From Microbulbifer guangxiensis (lineage in GTDB: Bacteria; Pseudomonadota; Gammaproteobacteria; Pseudomonadales; Cellvibrionaceae): a DNA stretch of 64,000 nucleotides. Location of the stretch: the NCBI RefSeq assembly GCF_021729075.1, contig NZ_JAJSAQ010000002.1, positions 597,598 to 661,597 on the forward strand. Reading direction: 5' to 3'. Both the position numbers and the translations under genes were made by a program. Position 1 is the stretch's first letter, and every line of letters begins with the position of its first letter. The notes under the pieces were generated by a model. The model was given only the letters and a program-made list of their open reading frames with translations, was not told the DNA's origin and did not search any database. Shown here piece after piece: positions 35,327 to 45,441 of this stretch.

Positions 35327-36091
35327 TCAAGCCTCCAGCAGCAGTTTGACTGCGATCGCCACCGTGGCCACGATGATGACCGGGCGCACCAGCGCGGCGC
35401 CGCGGGCGATCACCATGTTCGAGCCCAGCCGGGCACCGATGACCTGGGCCACCCCCATGCACAGCGCCAGCCCCAGCAACAGGTGCCCGCCAGCGATGAA
35501 GATCACCATGGAGGTGAAATTGGTGGCCAGCACCAGCGGTTTGGTATGGGCCGTGGCCCGCCGCATGTTGTAACCCAGCAGTGCCGCGAAGGCCAGTGCA
35601 TAGATGGACCCCATGCCCGGGCCGAAAAAACCACCATAGAAGCCGACCCCGCCACCGATCAGCAGATTGAACATGCCATTACCCATGCGCGGCTTGCTGT
35701 CCACATCCGCGATTCGCGGTGAAATGGCAAAGTAGATGGCGATCGCAATCAACAGGATGGGCAGCAATGTCTGCAGCTGCTCACCCCCCAACCGGGTCAC
35801 CGTCCAGGTCCCCAGTGCAGCGCCGACCACCGCAACCAGCAGCCCGGGCCAGAGGGGACGGAAGTCCAGGTGCCCGGAACGGAAATAATTGTGGGTCGAT
35901 GACAGTGTGCCGAACACGCTCTGGAACTTGTTGGTACCCAGCGCGTCCAGCGGTGGGACACCGGCCCACAATAGAGCCGGCAGGGTGATCATGCCCCCGG
36001 CACCGGCGATGGAGCTGATGAACCCCGCCGCGAACCCCACTGCCGTCAGCAGCAGGTAGGTCAGCGGGGTGAGGTCACCAAGCTCCGGCAC
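35327..36091 (-). CDS. TSUP/TauE-SafE family permease
   Basis: A 254-residue permease with about eight hydrophobic segments. The two repeats of the family are recognisable: GFAAGFISSIAGAGGMITLPALLWAGVPPLDALGTNKFQS near residues 18-58, and GGGVGFYGGFFGPGMGSIYALAF with ATNFTSMV in the second half. Such proteins move sulfite, sulfoacetate, taurine-derived or other organosulfur anions; the substrate here is unknown. Two bases separate its start from the stop of the upstream acyltransferase gene, so both belong to one leftward unit. Confidence 0.9.
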   Translation of the reverse strand: MPELGDLTPLTYLLLTAVGFAAGFISSIAGAGGMITLPALLWAGVPPLDALGTNKFQSVFGTLSSTHNYFRSGHLDFRPLWPGLLVAVVGAALGTWTVTRLGGEQLQTLLPILLIAIAIYFAISPRIADVDSKPRMGNGMFNLLIGGGVGFYGGFFGPGMGSIYALAFAALLGYNMRRATAHTKPLVLATNFTSMVIFIAGGHLLLGLALCMGVAQVIGARLGSNMVIARGAALVRPVIIVATVAIAVKLLLEA

Positions 36092-36093
36092 GA

Positions 36094-36756
36094 TTATTCC
36101 GCCGTGCTCTTTTTGTCATCCTCGACCAGGTCGGTCTGGTTTTCCGGCTTGCGCCCCTGGTATTTATGGAAGCGTCTCTGGATTTCACGCATATCCGTTT
36201 CCAGGTCACCGGTGGGCTGATACAGGGAGTCCACCACGACACGCTTGTTGGGGAAGTCCCAGGCAATAAGCAGGATCGGTACCTTGGCGGCATAGGCGAT
36301 GCGCAGAAAGCCGTTCTTCCACTTATGCACCTTTTTACGCGTGCCCTCTGGCGTGATGGCCATCCACATTTTTTCCCGCTCGCGGTAGGCGCGGGCCATC
36401 TGCTGGGCCAGACCACCGGGAGCGGAACGGTCGGTGGGCAGACCGCCCAGCCACATGAAAAAACGCTTGAACGGGAAAAAGAAGGCCTCTTTCTTCATCA
36501 TGAAAGAGACCTGCACCTTCAGCGCCATGATCATCGGCATGGCGATGACAAAATCCCAGTTGGACGTATGTGGGGCCAGCGCCACCATCAGCTTTTTCTC
36601 TGCCGGCAGGTTGCCATCGAAGCGCCAGCCCAGCAGCTTGATGATCAACAGACCGATACCACCGGTAACCCGGTTGCCAAAACGGGGAACCTCTGGCGGT
36701 AACGCTTTTGGAATTGTGCTCACGTTCTTGTTATCTCGCATGACTGCTTCCGTCAA
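36094..36756 (-). CDS. 1-acylglycerol-3-phosphate acyltransferase family protein (PlsC-like)
   Basis: A 220-residue acyltransferase. The catalytic HX4D motif is HTSNWD (about 83-88), and TPEGTRKK near 139 fits the phosphate-binding region. FFMWLGGLPTDRSAPGG between them is the usual second block, and the protein has an N-terminal amphipathic/hydrophobic segment (about 30-45). ATG 36756 is the longest start; ATG 36741 (MRDNKNVSTIP) is a plausible alternative. It is the promoter-proximal gene of the leftward TSUP-116aa-M28 unit. It probably acylates a membrane lipid or related alcohol. Confidence 0.85.
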   Translation of the reverse strand: MTEAVMRDNKNVSTIPKALPPEVPRFGNRVTGGIGLLIIKLLGWRFDGNLPAEKKLMVALAPHTSNWDFVIAMPMIMALKVQVSFMMKKEAFFFPFKRFFMWLGGLPTDRSAPGGLAQQMARAYREREKMWMAITPEGTRKKVHKWKNGFLRIAYAAKVPILLIAWDFPNKRVVVDSLYQPTGDLETDMREIQRRFHKYQGRKPENQTDLVEDDKKSTAE

Positions 36757-36801
36757 TCCGCGGCAACCTCTCCCTGGCCTCCGTCGGTTCTCACTGTTCG
36801 A

Positions 36802-38385
36802 TCAATGTTCCCGGGTGGCGTAGAAGCGGATATCCGGGTTACGCTCCTCCGCCAGGGACAGGTTGACCCGTGTCGGCGCCAGGTAGGTAAGGTGCCCGGA
36901 TCCATCCAGCGCCAGATTAATGCTGTTCTTGCGCTTGAACTGCTCGAGCTCTTTCGCGCTCTCGCTGTCCACCCAGCGCGCAGTGTTCACGTTGACGTTC
37001 TCGTAGATGGCTTCCACCTTGTACTCGTCTTTCAGGCGGTAAGCCACCACTTCGAACTGCAGCACACCCACCGCGCCGACGACGATGTCGTTGTTGTCCA
37101 GCGGGAAAAACACCTGGGTGGAACCCTCCTCGGACAGCTGCTGCAGGCCTTTCTGCAGCTGCTTCAGTTTCAGCGGATCCTTCAGGCGGATGCGGCGGAA
37201 CAGTTCCGGTGCAAAGTTGGGGATACCGGTGAACTTGAGGCTCTCACCCTCGGTGAAGGTATCGCCGATCTGGATGGTGCCGTGGTTGTGCAGGCCGATG
37301 ATGTCACCGGCAATGGCCTCCTCCACATGGGTACGGTCGCCAGCCATGAAGGTCACCGCATCGGCGATCTTCACATCCTTGCCGATACGCACATGCTTCA
37401 TCTTCATGCCGCGCCGGTAGGTACCGGAGCAGACGCGCATGAAAGCAATGCGGTCACGGTGCTTCGGATCCATGTTCGCCTGGATCTTGAAGACGAATCC
37501 ACTGAACTTGTCCTCAGACGGCTCCACGGTGCGCTCGTTGGTTTCACGCGGTTGCGGACCCGGCGCCCACTCGACGAAGCCATCCAGCATTTCACGCACA
37601 CCAAAGTTGCCGAGTGCGGTACCGAAGAACACCGGCGTCAGCTTGCCGGCCAGGTAGGCTTCCAGATCGAATTCATGAGTAGCGCCGCGCACCAGCTCAA
37701 TCTCGTCGCGGATATCGTCGGCCTCATCCCCGAGCAGTGCGCTGGCCTCGTCGGAGTCCAGCCCCTTGATCTGCACGTCGTCAGGAATCGTGTGTCCCTG
37801 CCCCTGCTTGAACACGTGAATGGTGTCGGTATAGAGGTTGTATACACCCTTGAAGTGCTGTCCGGAACCCAGCGGCCAGTTGATCGGTGCCGCCTGGATA
37901 TTCAGTACTTCCTCGATCTCGTCCATCACTTCGATGGGGTCACGGATATCCCGGTCCAGCTTGTTGATGAAAGACAGGATCGGCGTGGTGCGCAGGCGAC
38001 ACACGTTCATCAGCTTGATGGTGCGGTCCTCGACACCCTTGGCGCCATCAATCACCATCAGCGCGGAGTCCACTGCAGTCAGTACCCGGTAGGTATCCTC
38101 GGAGAAGTCCTCGTGACCGGGCGTATCGAGCAGATTGACCACCCGCTCCTTGTACGGGAACTGCATTACGGAAGAGGTCACGGAGATGCCCCGTTCCTGC
38201 TCCATGGTCATCCAGTCCGAGCGGGCGTGGGGCCCTTTTTTGCCCTTGACGGAACCGGCGAGCTGGATGGCGTTTCCGAACAGCAGCAGCTTTTCGGTCA
38301 CGGTGGTCTTACCGGCATCCGGGTGGGAGATGATGGCGAAGGTACGGCGGCCGCCAATACCCGCCAGGGAAGCGCTTTGGCCCAT
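36802..38385 (-). CDS. prfC: Peptide chain release factor 3
   Basis: A 527-residue GTPase, essentially the length of E. coli RF3 (529). I start it at ATG 38385 ([28 protein letters not shown]); an upstream TTG adds residues with no similarity. G1 is HPDAGKTT, G2 is in the RGISVTSS segment, G3 is [17 protein letters not shown]4 is [10 protein letters not shown]3 recycles RF1/RF2 after peptide release and helps in post-peptidyl-transfer quality control. The domain II and III sequences (VRMMR-like blocks through [20 protein letters not shown]) are complete. It is divergent from the M24 aminopeptidase gene. Confidence 0.96.
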   Translation of the reverse strand: MGQSASLAGIGGRRTFAIISHPDAGKTTVTEKLLLFGNAIQLAGSVKGKKGPHARSDWMTMEQERGISVTSSVMQFPYKERVVNLLDTPGHEDFSEDTYRVLTAVDSALMVIDGAKGVEDRTIKLMNVCRLRTTPILSFINKLDRDIRDPIEVMDEIEEVLNIQAAPINWPLGSGQHFKGVYNLYTDTIHVFKQGQGHTIPDDVQIKGLDSDEASALLGDEADDIRDEIELVRGATHEFDLEAYLAGKLTPVFFGTALGNFGVREMLDGFVEWAPGPQPRETNERTVEPSEDKFSGFVFKIQANMDPKHRDRIAFMRVCSGTYRRGMKMKHVRIGKDVKIADAVTFMAGDRTHVEEAIAGDIIGLHNHGTIQIGDTFTEGESLKFTGIPNFAPELFRRIRLKDPLKLKQLQKGLQQLSEEGSTQVFFPLDNNDIVVGAVGVLQFEVVAYRLKDEYKVEAIYENVNVNTARWVDSESAKELEQFKRKNSINLALDGSGHLTYLAPTRVNLSLAEERNPDIRFYATREH

Positions 38386-38541
38386 AATCTTTAAATTCGG
38401 TATCTCGGCAGATCTGCACAAAAAACAAGCCGCGCATTATACACGGCGGCGGGCTCAACAGGGCGGCTGTTAGACTGCGGTTTTTTCCCGAACCAAATGC
38501 GGGGCAAGAGTCACGATGCACAAACTGAACAGAGGTGGACT

Positions 38542-40320
38542 ATGAGTCGGGAGCGTCTGGAAGCGCTGCGAGAGGAGCTGAAACGCCGGGGAGTCGATGG
38601 CTTCCTGGTACCCCGGGGCGACGAGTACCAGAACGAGTACGTACCGCCTTCCGAGGAGCGCCTCGCCTGGCTGACCGGCTTCACCGGTTCCGCCGGCCTC
38701 GCCGCCATGGCCAACGACCACGCCGCGCTGTTTGTGGACGGCCGCTATACCATCCAGGCGCAGCAGCAGATTGGCGACCAGCCCCTGGAACAGCAGGACC
38801 TGAACCCGAATGCCATTGCCGGCTGGCTGTGTGACAACCTCAAGGCCGGCGACAGTCTCGGCTTTGACCCGCGCCTGCACAGCGAGCCGGGCCTGGCGCC
38901 ATTGAAGAAGCGCCTCGCCGAACGGGACGTCCGCCTGCAGCCCCTGGAAACCAACCCCATCGATACCATCTGGAGCGACCGCCCCGCCGTGCCGACCGGC
39001 CAGGCACGCCCCCATCCGGGGACCTTCACCGGGGAATCCTCGCAGGAGAAGCGCCGGCGTATCGGCGAACTGCTGGATGACAAGCGCGCCGACGCCCTGT
39101 GGCTGGCCAACCCCGAGGTATGTGCCTGGCTGTTCAATATCCGTGGCAGCGACATCCCCCACCTGCCGGTGGCCCTGAGCTGCGCCATGCTCTACCGTGA
39201 CGGCAGCGCCACCCTGTACCTGGCCGAGACCGCGGCCAGCAACGCCCTGCGGGACCACCTGGGCAGCGGCGTAACGCTGGTCCACGACAAAGCCGACTTG
39301 TTCGAGGCGGCGCGCCGCCAGCATGTTGCCCGCATCTGGGTGGACCCACTGCTGACCAACTGCTGGACCCTGCAGCAGCTGCGCGCCATGGATCTGGAAC
39401 TGATCCTCGAGCGGGACCCCATCACCGGCGCGAAGGCCCTCAAGAACCCAGTGGAACTGGCTGGCAGCCGCGCCGCCCATGAGCGCGACGGCGCTGCCCT
39501 GTGTGAATTCCTCGCCGCACTCCCGGATGCAGTAGACAACGGCGTCGCCGATGGCAGCTTCGGCGAACTGGAGGCGGTCGCACTGCTGCGCGCCAAGCGC
39601 GAACAACGGGAGGGCTTCACCGACGACAGCTTCGACTCCATCTCCGGCTACGGCCCCAATGGCGCCATCGTGCACTACCGGGTCAGCCCCGAGTCCAGCC
39701 TGCCCATGAAGCCCGAGGGCATCTACCTGATCGACTCCGGCGGCCAGTACCCGGACGGGACTACCGACGTGACCCGCACCGTGGTCCTGGGGGACTTTCC
39801 CGAGCAGGCCCGGGATCATTTCACCCGGGTGCTGAAAGGCCATATCGCCCTCGCCACCCTGCGCTTCCCTGCCGGCACATGCGGTGAGCAGATCGACGCC
39901 TTTGCGCGCAAGGCGCTGTGGGACGCGGGCCTGGACTATGCCCACGGTACCGGCCACGGCGTCGGCAGCTTCCTGTCCGTACACGAGGGCCCGCAGCGGA
40001 TCGGCAAGGTGTGCACCGGCGTGGCGCTGGAGCCGGGCATGATCCTCTCCAACGAGCCCGGTTTTTACCTCACCGGCCAGTACGGCATTCGTATCGAGAA
40101 CCTGATCTTCGTCAAGGAGAGCGAGCAGCACCCCGGCTTCCTGGAATTTGAGGAGCTCACTCTGGCCCCCATCGAGCGCAAGCTGATCGACAAGCTGCTG
40201 CTGACGCCGATGGAGCTGGAGTGGCTCAACAATTACCACCAGCGGGTAAGGGATACGCTGATGCCGCTGGTGGACGACAAGACCCAGGCATGGCTCAAGC
40301 AGGCCACAGAAAAACTCTGA
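38542..40320 (+). CDS. M24B X-prolyl aminopeptidase (PepP/APP-like)
   Basis: A 592-residue metallopeptidase started at ATG 38542 (MSRERLEALREELKRRG), preceded by GAGGTGG. Two creatinase-type N-terminal domains (about 1-300) are followed by the pita-bread catalytic domain. Metal-binding motifs in order: LIDSGGQYPDGTTDVTRT (two Asp), HGTGHGVGSFLSVHEGP (His), NEPGFYL (Glu) and GIRIENL (Glu). The 590-residue length and FTGSAGLAAM near the N-terminus match the eukaryotic-like, Mn-dependent APP group that removes an N-terminal residue next to proline. Probably monocistronic, convergent with the MATE gene. Confidence 0.93.
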   Translation: MSRERLEALREELKRRGVDGFLVPRGDEYQNEYVPPSEERLAWLTGFTGSAGLAAMANDHAALFVDGRYTIQAQQQIGDQPLEQQDLNPNAIAGWLCDNLKAGDSLGFDPRLHSEPGLAPLKKRLAERDVRLQPLETNPIDTIWSDRPAVPTGQARPHPGTFTGESSQEKRRRIGELLDDKRADALWLANPEVCAWLFNIRGSDIPHLPVALSCAMLYRDGSATLYLAETAASNALRDHLGSGVTLVHDKADLFEAARRQHVARIWVDPLLTNCWTLQQLRAMDLELILERDPITGAKALKNPVELAGSRAAHERDGAALCEFLAALPDAVDNGVADGSFGELEAVALLRAKREQREGFTDDSFDSISGYGPNGAIVHYRVSPESSLPMKPEGIYLIDSGGQYPDGTTDVTRTVVLGDFPEQARDHFTRVLKGHIALATLRFPAGTCGEQIDAFARKALWDAGLDYAHGTGHGVGSFLSVHEGPQRIGKVCTGVALEPGMILSNEPGFYLTGQYGIRIENLIFVKESEQHPGFLEFEELTLAPIERKLIDKLLLTPMELEWLNNYHQRVRDTLMPLVDDKTQAWLKQATEKL

Positions 40321-40359
40321 CAGCAGGGTCCGCTTGTTTGCGACGCCTCCCGGGAGGTC

Positions 40360-41739
40360 TCAGGCGAGGCCTTCCGCCCGGGAGCCGGTAGGGTTGCCAA
40401 AGGCTTGCACCGTGCGCCGCAACCACCACCAGGCCAGCGCACCCACGATCAGGTTCGCCGCCGCCGTGGCCGCGAACAGGCCGGTAATGCCCCACAGCTG
40501 GTTACCCACCCATGCCAGCGGCAAATAGATTCCGAGCACGCGCAGGAAGGAAATCATCGTGGCCGGCAACGGTCGGCCGAGTCCATTGAAGGCCGCATTG
40601 GCCGACATCACGAAGCCGTAGCCGGCGTAACTGAACGGCACCAGGGTCAGGTAGGCCACGGCCACCGCCAGCACCTGCGGTGAGTCGCTGAAGAGCGCCG
40701 CCACCGGCTCCCCGACGAGGTATAACACCAGCGCCAGGCACAAACCGAAGCCGCAGCAAAAGCGCGCCAGCACACTGACGGTCAGGCGCATCCGGCCCGG
40801 TTTTTCCGCGCCGGCATTCTGCCCCATAAAGGGCCCCACCACCGACGACAGGGCATAGAAGACGATCAGCGCCAGCGGCTCGATGCGCAGCGCAATGCCC
40901 AGACCGGCCACCGCATCGGCGCCGTGCGCCGCAACCAGCGCCACTACCACACCGCCGGCCATGGGGATAATCACATTGGTGGCGATGGCCGGCAGCCCCA
41001 CCGCCAGCACCGCGCGCCAGGAGGCCAGCAGTTCCGCCAGAACTCTGCTCGGCGGTGCCAGCAGGTGCTCACGCACACCGAGAAAATAGAACGCGGCGAA
41101 AAAGCTCAGGCTGCGGGCAATCACCGTGGACAGGGCCGCGCCCTGCAACTCCAGCCGCGGGAAACCCAGCAGGCCGAAGATCAGCAACGGGTCCAGGATC
41201 AGGTTGAAGACGGCTACCCCCACCATGATGCGGCCAGTGATGGCGCTGTTGCCGATGCCGCGCAGCGCCGACAGCGCCACCATCGGCACCACGGCAAAAA
41301 TCGCCCCCAGATACCAGATGACCATGTAATCGGCGATCAGTGGCAGCATTGCCGGCTCCGCACCCAGCAGGCGGAACAGGGGCTCGATGGTAAGCAGGCC
41401 GACGGCACTGATCACGAGCGCGATCAGCAGCGCCAGCAGTGCGGCATCGGTGACCAGGCGCCGCACCCGCGCCATGTCACCGGCACCATAGGCCCGCGCC
41501 ACTGCCGACGAGGTTCCGGCACCGAGACCGATGGCGAAACTGTTGATCACCATCACCACCGGGAAACTGAAGCTCATGGCGGCCAGCGGCGCGCTGCCCA
41601 GCTGGGCGACGAAATAGGTATCCACCACATTGAAGGACATGGTGGCGAGGATGCCCCACACCATGGGCAGGGCCAGGCGGCGCAGATGTCCGGCAACCGG
41701 GCCTTCGATCAGGGATGGATTTCTTGCGGCTGTGGCCAT
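40360..41739 (-). CDS. MATE-family multidrug/toxin efflux transporter
   Basis: A 459-residue, 12-helix protein. The two bundles typical of MATE transporters are evident: PMVWGILATMSFNVVDTYFVAQLG at the N-terminus, FAIGLGAGTSSAVARAYGAGD near residue 72, and the second bundle with LGIALRIEPLALIVFYALSSVVGPFMGQNAGAEKPGRM near 275-315. Transport would be Na+ or H+ driven. Its gene faces pepP-like across a 39-base gap and is followed at its 5' side by rimI on the same strand, 78 bases upstream. Confidence 0.9.
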   Translation of the reverse strand: MATAARNPSLIEGPVAGHLRRLALPMVWGILATMSFNVVDTYFVAQLGSAPLAAMSFSFPVVMVINSFAIGLGAGTSSAVARAYGAGDMARVRRLVTDAALLALLIALVISAVGLLTIEPLFRLLGAEPAMLPLIADYMVIWYLGAIFAVVPMVALSALRGIGNSAITGRIMVGVAVFNLILDPLLIFGLLGFPRLELQGAALSTVIARSLSFFAAFYFLGVREHLLAPPSRVLAELLASWRAVLAVGLPAIATNVIIPMAGGVVVALVAAHGADAVAGLGIALRIEPLALIVFYALSSVVGPFMGQNAGAEKPGRMRLTVSVLARFCCGFGLCLALVLYLVGEPVAALFSDSPQVLAVAVAYLTLVPFSYAGYGFVMSANAAFNGLGRPLPATMISFLRVLGIYLPLAWVGNQLWGITGLFAATAAANLIVGALAWWWLRRTVQAFGNPTGSRAEGLA

Positions 41740-41817
41740 GGAATATTGTTCGGTCGTTGCGATTGCGTGGATTGCACTGCTCTGGGTGGCCCTGAAAACG
41801 GCGAGCGGCTGGCGCCG

Positions 41818-42300
41818 TCAGTGCAGAGGCAGACTCATGAGCACCGCGTCTTCACGGGCGCCGTCATCTGCCGGGTAATAGCTGCGGCGGACGCCATCTT
41901 CGCGGAAGCCGAGGCCCCGGTAAAGGGCCCGCGCTGCCGTATTGCCAGCACGGACTTCCAGCAGGACTGATTCGACATGCTCCGGCAGCTGCCGGCACAG
42001 GGCGGACAGCAATGTCCGGGCGATGCCGCGGCGGCGCCACTTCGGCGAGACCACCACATCCAGCACCTCCACTGCATCCGGCAAGGGCATCAGCACACAG
42101 CAGGCAATGGCAGTGCCGTCGGCCGCGCTAAGCAGCCAGCAGGAGTGACCGGCACGGACGCTGTCGAGGTACTGGCCCTCGGTCCAAGGATGGGACTGGG
42201 CACTGCGGGACAGCGCCGCCAGCGCGGCACAGTCCTGCTCGCCGGCCTGACGCAACTCGGCACCGGGGACCGGGGAAGCAAATACAGGAGTGGAGCTCAC
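41818..42300 (-). CDS. rimI: Ribosomal protein S18-alanine N-acetyltransferase
   Basis: A 160-residue GNAT enzyme that acetylates the N-terminal alanine of ribosomal protein S18. I start it at GTG 42300 (MSSTPVFASPVPGAELRQAG), because this codon overlaps the TGA of the upstream gene by the classic GTGA junction; an earlier open frame extends back over that gene. The acetyl-CoA motif VVSPKWRRRGIARTLLSALC, the PWTEGQYLDS segment, and LEVRAGNTAARALYRGLGF with its YYP follow-up are all RimI-typical. It is the last gene of the leuA-X-rimI unit. Confidence 0.88.
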   Translation of the reverse strand: MSSTPVFASPVPGAELRQAGEQDCAALAALSRSAQSHPWTEGQYLDSVRAGHSCWLLSAADGTAIACCVLMPLPDAVEVLDVVVSPKWRRRGIARTLLSALCRQLPEHVESVLLEVRAGNTAARALYRGLGFREDGVRRSYYPADDGAREDAVLMSLPLH

Positions 42301-43076
42301 CGGGCGCGGGTCTGCTCGGGATACACGGACTGCAACAACTGCCACACCTCGCGCTTGCGCTCCGGCGCCTGTAGCAGTTCAGACAGGCTCGGCATGGACA
42401 GCAGGCGAATGCCGTTCCAGTCGGTCACCTGGCCTTCCAGCGGCACCGGGGCACAGAACTCCTGTGCCTGCTGCCCCATCAGCCAGATGGTTTTCACCGG
42501 GCGGCGGGCGCTGGCGGCCTCCAGCCAGATGGAGCAGGTATCGCGGGCATCGCTGGCGCTGGCCGCCGCGGCGAAACGGTTTTCCGCCAGCGGCCAGCGC
42601 AGGCGGTCCTGGTCCCGGGGGAGGTCGTGCCAGCGCAACGCCCGGGCCATGTTGTTGAACAGGGCTTCCACCGGCAGGGCGGCGCCGGGTTCCCGGCTGT
42701 CCACGGCCAGCAACTCGTCACCAAGCCACCAGCAGCTGAGCACGAAGGGCTCTACGCGGGTTTCCGCAGATGCGGGCACCGGCGCAGCGGCCGGTGCTGC
42801 CGCCGGCGGACGCGTTTCAGCCACCAGGGATTCCAGCTCCCGCGCCATCTGTGGCGCCTGAGCTGCAGTGGCCGGGGGCTGCGCTGCCGGTACCTCCCGC
42901 GCCACCGTGTCGAGGATCTGGTCGGCACTGCGCGGCAGCGGATTGGATGCCGGCTCCGCCGGGGCAGCGGGCAATTGCGCCTGCCTCGGTGCCGGAGCCA
43001 GCGGCAGCACATAGCGGGGCACGTAACTGGGTACGCCCAGCGCCTCCAGATATTCCGCGCGGTGTCGCTCGTGCAT
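42297..43076 (-). CDS. Conserved hypothetical between leuA and rimI; positional HolD (Pol III psi) candidate
   Basis: A 259-residue protein with no signal peptide. It opens HERHRAEYLEALGVPSYVPRYVLPLAP, a short motif that is also seen at the N-terminus of HolD-like proteins (the DNA polymerase III psi subunit opens with a similar helix, and holD-rimI is a common gammaproteobacterial pair). The middle, about 35-115, is Pro/Ala-rich and disordered; the remainder (VLSCWWLGDELLAVDS, NNMARALRWHDLPRDQDRLRWPL, IWLMGQQAQEFCAP) looks folded. The chromosomal position supports the psi idea but the length is larger than usual, so it stays a candidate. Its start overlaps the leuA stop (TGATG) and its stop overlaps rimI. 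Confidence 0.5.
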   Translation of the reverse strand: MHERHRAEYLEALGVPSYVPRYVLPLAPAPRQAQLPAAPAEPASNPLPRSADQILDTVAREVPAAQPPATAAQAPQMARELESLVAETRPPAAAPAAAPVPASAETRVEPFVLSCWWLGDELLAVDSREPGAALPVEALFNNMARALRWHDLPRDQDRLRWPLAENRFAAAASASDARDTCSIWLEAASARRPVKTIWLMGQQAQEFCAPVPLEGQVTDWNGIRLLSMPSLSELLQAPERKREVWQLLQSVYPEQTRAR

Positions 43077-44611
43077 CAGACGCCCTGTCGCTTGGGCTCA
43101 CCGCTGGCGAGCAGGTTGAGGGCATCCAGGTAAGCCTGTGCCGAAGCCACCAGGATATCGGTATCCGCACCCACACCGTTAACGAGGCGACCATTGCGCT
43201 CCAGGCGCACAGTCACACTGCCCTGGGAATCAGTACCCTGGGTGACCGCATTCACCGAGTAGAGCTTGAGGTCGGCGTTGCTGCTCACCACAGACTCGAT
43301 GGCCTTGAAGGTGGCGTCCACCGGGCCGCTGCCATCCGCTTCCGCACTGACCTCTTTGCCATCGATCATCAACTGCAACAGCGCCCGCGGGCGGGTGCCA
43401 CTGCGGCTGTGCACATCGAGGGCGGCCAGCTGATAGTGCTCCACCGGCTCTTCGGCACCGGCAACGATGGACTGCAGATCCTCGTCGAAAATCTCGTGCT
43501 TCTTGTCTGCCAGGTCCTTGAAGCGCTGGAAGATGATCTGGAATTCTGCCGGGTCGTCGAAGGTCACTCCCAGCTCTTCGTAGCGGGCCTTGACCGCGGC
43601 ACGGCCGGAGTGCTTGCCGAGCACCAGGCGGTTCTGGCCCCAGCCCACGTCCTCGGCGCGCATGATCTCGTAGGTTTCGCGATGCTTGAGCACACCGTCC
43701 TGGTGGATGCCGGACTCATGGGCAAACGCATTGGCACCGACAATGGCCTTGTTGGGCTGCACCGGGAAGCCGGTGATGGAAGATACCAGGCGCGACGTGG
43801 GCACGATGTGGGTGGTGTCGATGCCGGTCTCCACCGGGTACAGATCCTGGCGGGTGCGCACCGCCATGACGATCTCCTCCAGGGAGGCATTGCCCGCGCG
43901 CTCGCCGAGGCCGTTGATGGTGCACTCCACTTGGCGCACGCCGTTCATCACTGCCGACAGGGAGTTCGCCACCGCCAGCCCCAGGTCGTTGTGGCAGTGG
44001 GTCGAAAAGATGGCCTTGTCGGAATTGGGCACGCTCTCGATCACGCGCCGGAACATGGCACCGTATTCCTCCGGCTCACCGTAACCGACCGTATCGGGAA
44101 TATTGATGGTGCCGGCGCCGGCGGCAATCACCGCCTCGATGATGCGGTACATGAATTCCGGCTCGGAACGGCTGCCGTCTTCCAGGGAAAACTCGACATC
44201 GTCGGTGAACTGCCGTGCGTGCTTCACCGCCGCCACTGCCTGCTCCAGAACCTTCTCCGGCTCCATCTGCAGCTTGTACTTCATGTGGATCGGGGAGGTA
44301 GCGATAAAGGTGTGGATTCGGGAGGCGTTGGCCTTCTTCAGCGCCTCACCGGCGCGGATGATGTCCGGGCCGACCGCGCGGGCGAGACTGCACACGCGCG
44401 AATCCTTGACGGACTCGGCCACCGCCTGCACAGCCTCAAAGTCGCCCTGACTGGCGATGGCGAAGCCAGCCTCGATCACGTCCACCCGCATGCGCTCCAG
44501 CATACGGGCAATGCGGATCTTCTCGTCTTTGGTCATGGAGGCCCCGGGGCTCTGTTCGCCGTCGCGGAGCGTGGTGTCAAAAATGACTAATTTATCTTTA
44601 TTGGTATTCAT
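43076..44611 (-). CDS. leuA: 2-isopropylmalate synthase
   Basis: A 511-residue enzyme of leucine biosynthesis that condenses acetyl-CoA with 2-oxoisovalerate. [15 protein letters not shown] at 12-26 holds the catalytic arginine and metal-binding Asp of the DRE-TIM aldolase-type fold; [14 protein letters not shown] has the two metal histidines; [17 protein letters not shown] is the following block. A C-terminal regulatory domain (about 390-511) binds leucine for feedback inhibition. The gene is first of a unit with the HolD-candidate and rimI genes. No leader peptide is evident in the 335 bases upstream. Confidence 0.96.
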   Translation of the reverse strand: MNTNKDKLVIFDTTLRDGEQSPGASMTKDEKIRIARMLERMRVDVIEAGFAIASQGDFEAVQAVAESVKDSRVCSLARAVGPDIIRAGEALKKANASRIHTFIATSPIHMKYKLQMEPEKVLEQAVAAVKHARQFTDDVEFSLEDGSRSEPEFMYRIIEAVIAAGAGTINIPDTVGYGEPEEYGAMFRRVIESVPNSDKAIFSTHCHNDLGLAVANSLSAVMNGVRQVECTINGLGERAGNASLEEIVMAVRTRQDLYPVETGIDTTHIVPTSRLVSSITGFPVQPNKAIVGANAFAHESGIHQDGVLKHRETYEIMRAEDVGWGQNRLVLGKHSGRAAVKARYEELGVTFDDPAEFQIIFQRFKDLADKKHEIFDEDLQSIVAGAEEPVEHYQLAALDVHSRSGTRPRALLQLMIDGKEVSAEADGSGPVDATFKAIESVVSSNADLKLYSVNAVTQGTDSQGSVTVRLERNGRLVNGVGADTDILVASAQAYLDALNLLASGEPKRQGV

Positions 44612-44946
44612 CGGTGCTCATCTCCTCGTATAGAGCGAGGCTAAACAGCGCCTTTGCCGCTGTCTACGCGCTGATCAACATACAGTGTGGAATTCTGTCG
44701 GAGGGGGTCGAAATAAAATTATCTGCCACAGCGGGATAGTCGCAGCGTGGGCGCGGTAGGGCGGCAGCGAAGCCAGAGTGCGAGCTTGGCAGCGTACATG
44801 GGAATAGCAGGTTTCAATCAGTATCCAGGTCGCCGACTATAGACGGAGGAGAACGACAGATCAACGCCCATCCTAAGCAAGGGCTTTTTCAGTCAATTCA
44901 AAGCAACACACCCCAAACAAATCGACCCCACCCCGAAACAGTCATC
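44612..44946. other. 335-base leuA upstream region
   Basis: Contains the leuA promoter but no convincing leader peptide with clustered leucine codons and no attenuator hairpin plus T-run that I could identify. Short direct/inverted repeats such as GCAGCG are scattered through it. Confidence 0.4.
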
Positions 44947-45441
44947 CTAAACCTCAGCGCCTCCCTCAAGTTCCTCGACCAGCTGCCAGAGCCGCTGCCG
45001 CAGCGCCGCCAAGTCTTCGCGATCGCGTTCAGCGACCCGCGCCGAACCGCTCAACCACTCGCGGGCGCTGCCCTCCAGTGCGCGCCCGGCGTCAGTCAGT
45101 GCGACTTCTGTCACCCGCTCGTCTGTCACACTGCGGCGGCGCCGGACCAGCCCCGCCTGCTCCAGCCGCTTCAGGAGCGGCGTCAGGGTACCGGAATCCA
45201 GCAGCAGCTGGCGCCCCAGTGCCCCCACGGTGGCAGGGCCATCCCGCTCCTGGCTCCAGGGCCACAGGGCCAGCATTACCAGGTACTGCGGATAGGTGAT
45301 GCCCAGTGCCTTCAGCATCGGCTGGTAGGCGCGGGTGACACTACGCGAGGCAGCGTAGAGGGCAAAGCAGAGCTGGTTGCCCAGCGCGAGGGGGTCATCA
45401 CCCTCGCACGGGGCAACCGGCAGTCGCGGCGATGCCGGCAT
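44947..45441 (-). CDS. ohrR: OhrR/MarR-type peroxide-sensing repressor
   Basis: A 164-residue winged-helix regulator started at ATG 45441 (MPASPRLPVAP). C24 in LGNQLCFALYAASRSVTRAYQ is the redox cysteine that organic hydroperoxides oxidise in OhrR. GITYPQYLVMLALW and the recognition helix TLTPLLKRLEQAGLVRRRRSVTDERVTEVALTDAG are family-typical. The start overlaps the stop of the upstream gpx gene (TGATG), so the regulator is co-transcribed with a peroxidase, as in ohr-ohrR pairs. It should repress its own transcript at the palindrome near 45959. Confidence 0.9.
   Translation of the reverse strand: MPASPRLPVAPCEGDDPLALGNQLCFALYAASRSVTRAYQPMLKALGITYPQYLVMLALWPWSQERDGPATVGALGRQLLLDSGTLTPLLKRLEQAGLVRRRRSVTDERVTEVALTDAGRALEGSAREWLSGSARVAERDREDLAALRQRLWQLVEELEGGAEV

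Noticed and set aside
36805..38394. 529-residue open frame antisense to prfC
   Set aside because: Overlaps the certain RF3 gene and has no domain.
38470..40239. 589-residue open frame antisense to the M24 aminopeptidase
   Set aside because: Opposite-strand shadow of a well-supported enzyme; no signal, domain or ribosome-binding site.
42770..44590. 606-residue open frame antisense to leuA and its neighbour
   Set aside because: Shadow frame produced by GC-rich coding sequence; leuA is unambiguous on the other strand.
44612..44946. Leucine attenuator upstream of leuA
   Set aside because: No cluster of leucine codons in a short frame and no hairpin followed by a T-run was found.
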